Shown here in pieces: positions 1 through 8,900 of a stretch of 11,749 nt of DNA; within the stretch, counting starts at the first letter, position 1, and every line of letters begins with the position of its first letter. Origin of the DNA: Bacilli bacterium (lineage in GTDB: Bacteria > Bacillota_I > Bacilli_A > RF39 > UBA660); contig JAFUFG010000229.1 in the NCBI GenBank assembly GCA_017470045.1, positions 1 to 11,749 of the forward strand, given 5' to 3'. Under the pieces are notes generated by a model. It saw nothing but the letters and a program-made list of their open reading frames with translations. It had not been told where the DNA came from and did no database searches. Made by a program: the position numbers and the translations under genes.

Positions 1-3000
1 ATCTGTAGGACGTTCCCAAGTAATACCAGATGTAACCGGTGTTATTATTGGAATCTCTTTGGTTCTTGTAATTTTTTCTCCTAGTATTTTCTTAATTTTA
101 ACTTGCTTTGGAGACATTTTATTTTTACCTACAGTTGCAACAATATCTCTAGGTCTAGTAATATTCGAATTTTCTGGAATATCTGCAATTTCTCTATAAA
201 TTGGTTGTACGCCGTTTACATTAATATCTGCAACAAGCCGATCTGGAGTTTGAATTTCATATGAACGTGTTCTATTACCAGCAAGATTGTCCATATATGC
301 TTCATGTAAACTTCTACGTCTAGGATTCTTACTGATATCCTCAAATTGAATCTTGCCCTTTGACTTATCTGCTTTAAGTTTAACTTTGTTAACTTCTTTA
401 CCAAACAATCCGAAACGATGGTCTCTATGTTTAAAAATATCATCCAAATCATAATCGTCAATAACTTGTTCTTTTGTTTTATTAACAAATTTTCCAAGTT
501 GTTCTGCCAATTCCTCTTTAGTTTTCGGATTTGCTCTTTGAATCGCATCAAATTGAGATTCTGTAAGTTTAATCGGATTTCCTTCTTTTCCAGCTTTTAG
601 ATTAATTGTTGGATATTCGATAGAAGCTTGACCTCTAACAGGTTTTCTAAATCCAGCTCTACTCATATGAACCGCACCACCAACAGCATTTACCACAGCA
701 CGTAAATCACGCATATTAAAGTTCCCACTTTGAATTGCATCCCAAGATTGAACAGCTGCATGTGGAATTCCATATAAAGCGGCAGCTTTCATAATTTTAT
801 TTACAATTGGTGCTGCTTTTTTAAGTTTTTCTGCAACTTTAAATGTTTTAGAAGCTCCACCAAGAACAGGAATAAAAGATAAAGCATCTAAACCAAGATT
901 TATTCCATACTGTCCAAGATCAGAACCCTGAAATCCATCCCGTTTTATATCTGCAAGAAAACCAGCTGTAGAACCAGCAATACCAGTAGCACCAGATGCA
1001 ATACTTGTCGCCGGATTAAAGGCTAATCCAATTGAAGCAGCATCCGCTAAAAGTGCTCCAAGTTCAATATAATCATGCGGTTGTAATTTTTGTCCAAAAT
1101 TAGTATATTCTCTAGTATCTCGAATAGGTTTATCGGTTTTTACTTGTGTTGGTGTAGCAGCACTTCCACTTGAACGACCCATCATGTCGCCATATGCAGC
1201 TTTTTCTATTTTACCTCCATCTTTGTGAAGAGTGGGTTTATGAACCATTCTTTCAGCACGACGTTTACCACGATTTGATTTTATTGGAGTTAAAAACGCA
1301 CCTAGAGGAGCCCTTTGGTTTTGAGAATAATTTCTAGACATTTGCGCTAATTTTCTAGCTGTATCTCTATCAAAACCCAAATTCATTCATGCTTGTGGAC
1401 CAGCATTTGCCATAAACGTACTAAAGTTTATACCTCTACCTACAGCACCAGCCATAACTTTAGCAAATTTACTTCTGAAGCCACTCTCGTACTTTTGAAA
1501 CTTTTCTATAAAATCAGGATTACTTGCTAAAATAGCAACCATTTCCTTTGGTACTCTTACTGCAGAACCTTCAATATCAGGTACATAGTTTTTCATTTCA
1601 TCGGATTCATAAATTCAATCTCCAGTTGGATCATTTGGATTTACTCAGAATCCTGCACCAGTTACATTACCTTCATCATCGTATCCGTCTCCCAAAAAGT
1701 ATCTTCCATCAAAGTCAGAATTACCATTTTCAGAAAACCACAGTTTATTTCTGTGGAAAGGAGATTTATAACGTTGTGAATCAGCCAATTGCGTTAGACC
1801 AGCAATATTCTCTGGTCCATACTTATTTAATTCGTTTCCGTTTTTATCAGTTAATTTAAACCGAGGTGTATAATAACCAAATGCATCTGCTAACTCAGGA
1901 TTTGCAGCAACTCATTCAACTAATTGTTGATTTCCATCTTTGCCAGTTCAATTATAATCTCCAGTTCTAGAGCGATAATAAATATTTCCATTTGGATCAA
2001 GTCAATCTGAATAAAATTCTCCTGTTGGAGCCTCTCATTCTACAGGAACACCTCATAACTGTTCAATCAAAGCATTTGCTTCATTGTGTCTCATTCCAGC
2101 ATTAAGATCTCTAAAACCACCTTTTCTTCTAAGAATTTGAGACAGTTCTGATGTAGGATCTTCTGCATCCGATTGCTTATAAAGTCTATCACCTAAAACA
2201 AAATATCCATTTAAGAAATCTCATTTACCTGTTGGATTATACTGACTATGTGTAAAATTATCATTGAATCAATAATTTCCATTTCCACCAAAAGTGCTTC
2301 TAAAAGCTTCTTGTCCAGCTCCACTTATATTCCAATAATTCTTATCAGAGTTTCATGTAAGATATGGACTCCATTTATCATCATCTAATCCTGCATCGGC
2401 AAATCGTTTCTTATCAGCGGCTAAAGCAGCAGCTTCTGTTTCTTCTGGAGTTGCATTCGGTTTAGCAATGAAAAAATTATTTAAGAATTTAATATCATCT
2501 TCACCCAACTGATTGTTTCTCGCTCTAGTTTTAATTTGATTAAGTGTATCCGCTCAACGATCTTTACTTTGATTATATAAACCTTGTAACGCAGACATGT
2601 GTTCAGGTGTATATTGAGAAGCTAACCTGTACATCTTTTTTCCTGCTTCAGGATCACTTAAATAAGCAGTCATGTCATCAAGACGCTGCATTAGTCCTGC
2701 ATTCTTTGCAGAATTTTCAGACCAAGACTTAGTTCCATCCTCATTATCTATATAATCAAACCAAGCAGTATCACCATAAATATCCTTTAAATTAGAGGTT
2801 TCATCCTCCTTTTTATCATTAGGCTGTCAATGAAAAGACCCTATTGCTGTAAGTGCGTTTCTAAATCTGTGAGCATCTGTATCTAATTGTGCATCTCAGA
2901 ATTTTCTTCAGCGGCTTGTATTTGCTGCACGATGTGCATTTTGTCTATCAGTAATGCCACCTCACAATCCATTCATACCAGTAATAGTATTACTTGCACT

Positions 3001-3186
3001 GTTGTAAGTAAGATTCTCTCCATTCTGAAGAGCATTAGTTAATCCAGCTAATGTTTGTGCATCAGTACCAGCTACATTACCAATATGCGTAGTTAGAGCA
3101 TTAATAAATTCTGGAGTAGCATCGTATTTAATTCCATCGATTGTAATGGAACCACCAGTTTGTAGTTTTTTAATAACTTGACTCAT
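1..3186 (-). CDS. Giant crAss-like virion protein, N-terminal 1062 residues (C-terminus beyond left edge); TGA=Trp
   Basis: The frame is open from ATG (3184-3186) to base 1 with no TAA or TAG in 1062 codons, but it contains 16 TGA codons (residues 75 to 600) and 7 TGG. I read every triplet to check this. The protein starts with a K-K-L-Q-T-G-G motif near residue 6, shared with neighbouring genes. Residues 75-600 are very rich in Trp, Tyr, Asn and Gly, with recurring P-T/N-G motifs (residues 318, 387, 398, 520). Residues 705-841 are Gly/Ala-rich and hydrophobic, and resemble a segment I recall from giant crAss-like proteins near the tail genes (pattern: LGALLADAAS, then NLGLDALSFIPVLGG). The rest is more charged. 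A role as an internal or ejected virion protein is inferred from this resemblance and the position; no enzyme motif is visible. No Shine-Dalgarno sequence precedes the start, and a terminator ends 14 bases upstream. Confidence 0.88.
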
Positions 3187-3200
3187 TTACATTATGAATT

Positions 3201-3234
3201 AAAAAACTCGGGACTTGTGTCCCAAATCCCGAGT
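3201..3234 (-). terminator. Rho-independent terminator after the 102-aa gene, or attenuator for the giant gene
   Basis: On the minus strand an 8-bp perfect stem (3227-3234 pairs with 3206-3213) is followed directly by six T residues (A-run 3201-3206 on the plus strand). It lies 20 bases after the stop of the 102-aa gene and 14 bases before the ATG of the giant gene. An alternative 5-bp hairpin (3210-3214 with 3219-3223) and an outer pairing (3213-3217 with 3235-3239) would compete with the terminator stem, so a switch is possible. This is seen by eye; no folding energy was computed. Confidence 0.82.
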
Positions 3235-3254
3235 CAAGTTTCTACTATCTTAAA

Positions 3255-3563
3255 TTATTTTACAACAAGTTGAATTGTTGCGGGCTTACGGGAAGCAATC
3301 TTACCACCCTTACCAAATACGGGTTGTACTTCAGCTTGGCCCTGTGCTTGTTGAATAAGTTCAAGGAACATTTGTGCACCCTGTGCAAGCATTGAGCAAT
3401 CTTGTGCTTGTAGGCCCTGCATAAACATTTCAGCAATTGCCATAAGAGGATCTTGTTCTGCACCTTGTTCAGGCATTCCAGCCTCAGCAGGCATAGGTTC
3501 TGCAGCAGGAGCTGCTTCCGGAGCCGCTACGGGCCCACCCATTTGTAGTTTACGAAGCTTCAT
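3255..3563 (-). CDS. Small Ala/Pro/Gln-rich crAss-like virion-associated protein (102 aa)
   Basis: ATG at 3561-3563, stop TAA. Layout: an N-terminal K-L-Q-M-G-G motif (residues 6-11), an Ala/Pro/Glu low-complexity stretch (about 12-40), a helical Met/Gln/Ala segment (about 41-78: MAIAEMFMQGLQAQDCSML, then MFLELIQQAQGQ), and a C-terminal V-F-G-K-G-G-K-I motif. Small proteins of this build (QDC inside a helix, then PVF-x-KGGK) are ones I recall from crAss-like genomes near the tail genes; the function is unknown to me. It has no Trp, so its translation does not depend on TGA recoding. Local G+C is clearly higher (68% over 3481-3540, my count) than in the surrounding AT-rich sequence. It forms its own transcription unit, with a promoter at 3625-3656 and a terminator at 3201-3234, which suggests abundant or separately timed expression. 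Confidence 0.85.
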   Translation of the reverse strand: MKLRKLQMGGPVAAPEAAPAAEPMPAEAGMPEQGAEQDPLMAIAEMFMQGLQAQDCSMLAQGAQMFLELIQQAQGQAEVQPVFGKGGKIASRKPATIQLVVK

Positions 3564-3624
3564 ATACTTAATAATTTAAATGTTAATATAATGTGTAATC
3601 TCTTATTTTCGTATTAATCAAACG

Positions 3625-3656
3625 CAAATATACTAAAATAATTCCAATTATCCAAA
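3625..3656 (-). promoter_or_regulatory. Bacteroidota-type promoter for the 102-aa gene
   Basis: Read on the minus strand: TTTG (3653-3656), 20 bases, then TATATTTG (3625-3632). This is an exact match to the Bacteroidota TTTG / TAnnTTTG housekeeping promoter. Transcription would begin near 3618 and leave an AT-rich leader of about 55 nt before the ATG at 3563. No Shine-Dalgarno sequence is visible in that leader, which is usual for Bacteroidota. It points away from the promoter at 3677-3708, and the two upstream boxes are 20 bases apart. Confidence 0.75.
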
Positions 3657-3676
3657 TTTTTATTATATAAATTTTA

Positions 3677-3708
3677 TTTGTAAATGTCGATTTTTATTAC
3701 TACCTTTG
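3677..3708 (+). promoter_or_regulatory. Bacteroidota-type promoter on the plus strand, driving a short RNA
   Basis: TTTG (3677-3680), 20 bases, then TACCTTTG (3701-3708), an exact Bacteroidota TTTG / TAnnTTTG promoter. It fires opposite to every protein gene in the window. The only feature downstream before a strong terminator is the RNA at about 3714-3827. Spacing identical to that of the divergent minus-strand promoter argues against chance. Confidence 0.75.
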
Positions 3709-3713
3709 TAACC

Positions 3714-3827
3714 AGAACGATTGGAAAAAGAATGCGAATGACTAAAAGTAGTACTGCATTAAACAATATTGACCCATATCAGTTCTATTATGCCCTCTGG
3801 TGTTAAACCAGGGGGCTTTTTGTTTTT
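3714..3827 (+). ncRNA. Candidate small RNA with its own promoter and terminator, opposite to the late genes
   Basis: The start is set about 6 bases after the -7 box at 3701-3708, and the end by the terminator T-run. Visible structure: AGAAC (3714-3718) pairs with GTTCT (3782-3786) and encloses a hairpin AATGC (3731-3735) with GCATT (3756-3760), then the palindrome CAATATTG (3764-3771), then the terminator stem. It occupies a gap between two minus-strand genes and is fully complementary to any read-through transcript from the 335-aa gene, whose stop is at 3828-3830. That suggests antisense control or a trans-acting RNA. I recognise no known RNA family. A 24-codon frame (ATG 3732, TAA 3804-3806) lies inside it, so a micro-peptide mRNA is the main alternative. 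The exact 5' end is inferred. Confidence 0.62.
3792..3827 (+). terminator. Strong Rho-independent terminator ending the plus-strand small RNA
   Basis: GCCCTCTGG (3792-3800) pairs with CCAGGGGGC (3808-3816), with one G-T wobble and a possible extra T-A pair closing a 5-base loop. A T-rich tail follows (five T, G, five T, 3817-3827). On the minus strand the hairpin is followed by ATAATAGAAC rather than a T-run, so it terminates plus-strand transcription only. It starts on the base before the stop codon of the 335-aa gene. Confidence 0.85.
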
Positions 3828-4835
3828 CTACACGTACTCAGCTGGTCTATTATCTTGTGCTTTAATTTCATTGAATACGTAACGACCAAGAGCTTTATAA
3901 TCTTTATCTAATTGAGATAAGTAAGCCTTCTTTGCTTTCTTGATGATAATTCTTGTAGCATGACGACTGAATATTCTACAACCACTCGCAATTTCAGCTT
4001 GTACATTACCATCAGAACCATATATATAAAGTTTATTAACTTTTACCTCAGGATGGTCGTCTTCTTCAGATTCGTCATCATCTTCTTCTGGTTCCGCTTC
4101 TGGCTCATCATGTAAAGATAGGTTTGTGTAAGTACCTTGTGGAATTTGCTCCGATTGATTTAATTCAATAACCCAATAAATCGGTTCAGATTCTTCGGTT
4201 ATCAACTCTTCAGAAAGAGGCTCTCCGTTATGAGCGGAAATAACAACTCCGTCTTTATTGATAAACAGAATGCGTAAAGCAATAGTTGTATCTTTCATTC
4301 AAAAAGATAAATCGTTTTGAGGATTATCTGAATAATCAAATAATGCACCCTCATTATCAGCCATATCGTCTACATTTTGTAAACCGTGTTGTTTTTCTTC
4401 TTCAGAATAAAGATATAGAAGATTATATGTCTTATTTCCTATCGTTACAGGAACCATATCTAGTTCTGATTCAAATTGTCCACCTTCTCCAAAAGTTTTG
4501 ATACCTTTGTCTTGAAGATATTCTTCAATCATTTCAGAAATGATATCAATTCTTCCAGATTTTAAAACAGGGGTAATATCTCCACCAGCTCAATTAGATA
4601 ACTCCTCAATTACTTCTGGATGTGCTCCGAGATTATATTGAAATTTTTCAATTGGAGAACCGACTTGATCTATTACAGAATTTGCAGCAATATTATTTAA
4701 ATCTGATTTTTGTAAACCGTTAGATTTAATGTCTGCCATAGCAATTGAAGCAGTAGAACCACCTTTATTTGAAGGGCCTCCTTTTAAATCTTGAAGAAGA
4801 CTTAATAGAATTGTATTTATTGATTTACTTGCCAT
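3828..4835 (-). CDS. DUF192-domain protein with crAss-like C-terminal module (335 aa; TGA=Trp)
   Basis: ATG at 4833-4835, stop TAG, with two in-frame TGA codons (residues 82 and 179) and one TGG. The N-terminal ~100 residues are helical, with GG-containing motifs (LKGG, NKGG). Residues ~127-230 match the DUF192 (UPF0127) pattern: QHGLQNVDDM, then G-A-L-F-D-Y, the signature SFWMKDT-x-I-A-L-x-I-L-F-I, G-V-V-I-S-A-H and Y-W-V-I-E-L-N. The Trp of the FWMK signature is a TGA codon, good evidence for recoding. An acidic linker (243-260, almost all Asp/Glu/Pro) leads to a C-terminal module (about 264-335: RIFSRHATR, KAKKAY, DYKALGRYVF, QDNRPAEYV) that I recall from other crAss-like proteins of this locus. 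DUF192 has no settled biochemical role that I know of, so the function is unassigned. It overlaps the upstream gene by 11 bases. Confidence 0.9.
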
Positions 4836-5922
4836 TTTCTACCTCCTCTGTTATTTGACCAGTATTATCTTGAGTATTATCAATAATTTCTGCTACTAAT
4901 AGTTTACCCGCTTCAATCATCGCTTCGTCAGAACCATCTTTCATAAGCTCTTCTATCTTCTGAGTTACTTCTAAACGAAGAACAAGTTCTTCTCGTTCAA
5001 TCTCAGCAACCTGATTTCCTTGTTCATCTAATACAGGAATACCTTTACGAGTAACTTCTTCTAACTGTTCTCCTGTATCTTGCAAATGATTTAATCTAGC
5101 ATGTAAAGCACCTTCTGGTAAAATATTAGTATCAGTTCCAATTACTCCGCCTTTTTGAAGTTTTTGTTTTGCAAGAATGGCTTGGAGTTCTTTACGGGAC
5201 ATTATCTTCATACCATTCTTACCAACAGCATGCATCATATAATTAGTACCAGCATAACGATTGAGATTCTGTTGTGCTAAATCACGAGCATAATCCGATT
5301 GTTTTCTTAAACTATTAGTACGTCCAATCTCATTAATAAGATCTACTTGATTATTAGCATCATCAATATAATTATTCATTCAACGTACACCAAACAAACT
5401 CTTTTTTCCAGCAATCTTTCCTGCAGCAGATACATCATTTTCTGAACCAGAATATCCAGCAATAACGGATGCACCTTCTTGATTAAAGTTCTTTGCATCA
5501 TTTGTTTTTCCAGCAAATATTGAACTAAGTGTACCAATTCCAGGAATTGCCTGCATAAAGTTATTAAGTCCAGCTGCACCTTTTGCTCCGGCTCTATTGC
5601 TTGCAGATTTATCTATATCATCAAGATGCATACCTGTTGCATCACCCACAGCATCTATTATTTTTGTAGCAGCACCAATAGCCATAGCAATAGGATCTCC
5701 AGATTTAATTGCAGCACTTGATATAGAATCCCTAATACCAAGCGCTTGTGCATTTCCTGTTTTATTCATTGCTGTAAATGCACCAGAAACTTTATCAATG
5801 CCACCTGCAATTGCACCTAATGCTCCACCAGATGAACTCATTCCACCTTGATTTGTAAGTTTGCCAAGTGATTGAAGATTTATTGGTTTAATGCCACTTT
5901 TTAAATTATCATCTTTTGCCAT
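4825..5922 (-). CDS. crAss-like virion-type protein, Gly/Ala-rich N-terminus plus conserved C-terminal module (365 aa; TGA=Trp)
   Basis: ATG at 5920-5922, 2 bases after the TAA of the large upstream gene; stop TAA. One in-frame TGA (residue 181) joins the two halves, and there is no TGG. Residues ~25-180 are Gly/Ala/Ile-rich with hydrophobic helical stretches (AIAGGIDKVSGAF, then AMAIGAATKIIDAVGDA, then QAIPGIGTLSSIF), as in phage internal or membrane-active proteins. Residues ~185-240 look helical and Asn/Gln-rich. A K-L-Q-K-G-G motif sits at 254-259, followed by a module (268-350: LPEGALHARLNHL, then KGIPVL, E-I-E-R-E-E-L-V-L-R-L-E and DEAMIEAGKLLVAEI) that I recall from crAss-like phages beside the stabilization gene. 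A role as cargo or ejected protein is inferred; no catalytic motif is seen. Confidence 0.88.
4841..4847 (-). promoter_or_regulatory. Shine-Dalgarno-like AGGAGGT before the DUF192 gene
   Basis: The minus strand reads AGGAGGT then AGAAA before the ATG at 4835, a spacing of 5 bases. No other start in this window has such a site. It lies inside the upstream gene, where the same bases encode Glu-Glu-Val-Glu. It is either a real initiation aid for an overlapping start or a by-product of that acidic coding sequence. Confidence 0.4.
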
Positions 5923-5924
5923 AA

Positions 5925-8900
5925 TTAACTATAACTTATATTTTCAAATGTTGTAACGCCATTAACTATGGCTAATCTATCACCTTTATATTTAATTCTA
6001 ATTTTAATCCACTTATCACGCAACTTTGCTGATACAAATGGATCAGTTTTACTATAAACTCTTATTTTTGGATTTTTTAAATTAGCATTATATCTTAAAG
6101 GTTCTATATTTGTATATCAACCATCCTCTTTATATTGAATGTTGCCTAAACGTCTGCCATAAGTTTCTAAATTTTTACACACTTGCTTTACAATTAATGT
6201 ATGGGTATCCAAAACCTTATCATAATCAACTCTAGCATTATAGAACATTGGTGTAAAATCAGCAATATCATAATTTTCCTTTGTAAACTTAGTAATATCT
6301 TTTCTATAAGGACGATCCTCACCGGAATTACCATACACATTATATTTATCGTGATAAATTCTGGCTTTGTTAAAAAGATAATCATCGCCAATAAATTCAA
6401 ATTCTATTTCAACTGGTTGAACATTATTTGAAACGATTACTAAATCTTCAAAAATTTTGTGTAATCCAGCAGGTTCGTTTACAACAAATTCAAATTCAAA
6501 TGGTTGTTGCTTACCATATCATAAAGTTGGATAGAATTGTGTATCCACACCAGTTCGTCCGTGTTTTCAGATTCTAATATCATTCTTACCTTTAGCGTAT
6601 GGTTTGTTTTCAATTGAATAGAAAGTATTATTGATGTTTCCAGAAAACATTGGAATCCAACCATATCGAGTTACCCATAATGCTTGACGTTCATTGTAAC
6701 AAAGATTTCATTCACACTTAACATCATCATTTGTATGATAGAATGTGAACATCACATCACCTTTATAATTATTAAAGTGTGTTTTTACATTAGTTGTACC
6801 AATTGTAATATCTCTTGTTAAATCAAGATTAATATTATCATTTAAAAATCTTTGAAGTTTCAAATCAGAAAGTGTTTCTAATCCATTCTTATCTGTAAAC
6901 CTTCAAATCTTTTTAGCGCTTGTATCAACACCATAAATTCCAATTGGTGTTCTTATTACCGATTCTGGTCATAATGAACCGAAATCTTGGGAAATAATTG
7001 ATATTTGTTCAGGCAGAACACCATGCCCATAAATATGTATGGTTTGTTCTGTGGTAGTTTGCATTAAGGCTTTTTCATTAATAGGGATTATTGCAAGTCC
7101 ATGTTCAAATACACAGAATAAATTATTGCCTCAAGGAAGTAATTTTATAATTTGACCAAACTGTTTTGTATAATCTTGATAAGAAGCACCTTGAAAAGTA
7201 CGATAACCATTTGTAAAAGAATCCGTAACACTGACATTACTAAACATAATTCTATTAGTGTAATCAGTTTTATCATAAGGAGTATCTTGTTTCAAGGTGT
7301 ATCTACGTCTTCCAACAGTAGCATTATAACCATCATTCAATAATTTAGAATCTGGTAATTTCATTCCAGTTGCAGTAGATGCTCCAATTAAAGGGTAAAA
7401 ACTTCTAGAATTCCCCATTAATGCCATTTCAGAAACATTTGTTGTATCTTCGGAACGCAATCCAAGATTACTACTAGCAAGGCATTTAAAAGTTATTCAG
7501 TGTCCTAAAGAAACAGTATTTAAATCAGAAAGATTTATTTCGTCTCAATATGTATATTTATCATAATCTCTCTTATCGTTATCGTCTCCACCCTCTTTAT
7601 ATTGTGCATTATCGTAACCCTTATAATATCTTTCTCACGCTTGCGGTTTAACGATCTTATCTGTAATTGGTGCAGTAGAATCAATGAAATTTCTATGCAT
7701 TCTTATAGTAACAGTGTTTGTAAAACAATCACCTCTATAAACTTGAACACCAATTATATTTACTTTTTCTTCAGAATTATTTTGCGGAAGAGTTGTATTT
7801 AAACTCATTCTATTAGATACAGCATAATATTCTGCATAATTATTTGCTCTAGATTTTATATCAGAACTATAATCAGATGAATGCGGAACACGAATATTAT
7901 AAAGTATATTCGTTCCAATATTTGAATTTTCTGAAATAGCTCCAATAAATGGCGTATAGTTACCTCTAATAATATTAACAATATCGCCTTTTGCTTCATA
8001 TTCATTTTCTGGTTTCTCTAAAAATCCAAACGAACTAACATTTATGCCATCTCCAGATTTAGTTGAAAATCCAGCATTATCTATATATTTTAAAGGAGTT
8101 TCTTCAGGAATATATATTAGTTTTGCCTCTAAATCAGGATATGTGACAGGATTAGCGTTTTCATAACCTAATCCAACAAACATTATACTATTACGTTTTA
8201 AATAACAAGTATTAGTTGGATCTAATGTAAATTTAGTACCACAAAGCATAGATTGAATTTCTGGATTAACCATTGCTTCGACAGATAATAATCCGGCAGT
8301 ATGTTCTTGTGATGTATCAATAAGCCGTTCTCTTGCAGAACTAGTTTTAATATGTCCCTCTTCATCTAAGGAATTTATACCATTTGGATCACTAAGTCGT
8401 GCATTTTGTGTCTTTGAATGATAAATAGCGGTTCCATTTGCAAGAGTTATATTCATGGCTCTACAAACTTCTACACAACTTGCAATACATTGATTTCTTT
8501 TATCGTATGGTTTTTCAATTACATAATAAACATAATCTGTATTTGAACCGTGTGGACCGATTACATATATTTTACATCATTTTTTATTTCCAATTTTAAC
8601 ATGTCAAGTTTCTTCATATAAATAATAAATATATTTATCTGATTTGGATTGTGATACTTCATCCCCATTTATACTTATATCTTTATATTCCAACATTTTT
8701 TCATCGGTAATAAAGCTTTCAGCAAAATACTTACCCTGATAATTTAACATTGGAATATAACAGTTTTTATCAATTCCAATACTATATCCTTGACACACTG
8801 TTATAGGAATTCTCTTTTGTCTAACAATAAAATAGCCAATTATATCGTTTTCCCTTAACTTTGTTATAAGTTCATCATCAAATTGGAATGTAAAATATAA

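Noticed and set aside
216..551. Minus-strand open frame of 111 codons in another frame
   Set aside because: It overlaps the giant gene fully, and its Ile/Leu/Lys-biased sequence looks like an out-of-frame reading of AT-rich coding DNA.
1548..1859. Plus-strand open frame of 103 codons
   Set aside because: It lies wholly opposite the giant gene, has low-complexity His/Leu/Gln composition, and has no promoter or family resemblance; it is a shadow of the minus-strand gene.
1387..3186. A string of short minus-strand fragments that could be called pseudogenes or small genes
   Set aside because: All lie in one frame and are separated only by TGA; no TAA or TAG interrupts, so they are one gene with TGA as Trp. 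The same holds for fragments in 5925-10637, 3828-4835, 4825-5922 and 10651-11232.
3714..3790. tRNA, including a Trp suppressor
   Set aside because: No acceptor stem, T-loop (TTCRA) or CCA-adjacent pairing of tRNA type is present; the pairing seen is unlike a cloverleaf. I saw no tRNA elsewhere in the window.
3792..3827. Terminator for the long minus-strand operon
   Set aside because: The hairpin has a T-run only on its plus-strand side; on the minus strand the bases after it are ATAATAGAAC, so it does not fit a minus-strand terminator.
5597..5851. Plus-strand open frame of 84 codons rich in Ala/Ile/Pro
   Set aside because: It is the antisense image of the Gly/Ala-rich part of the 365-aa gene.
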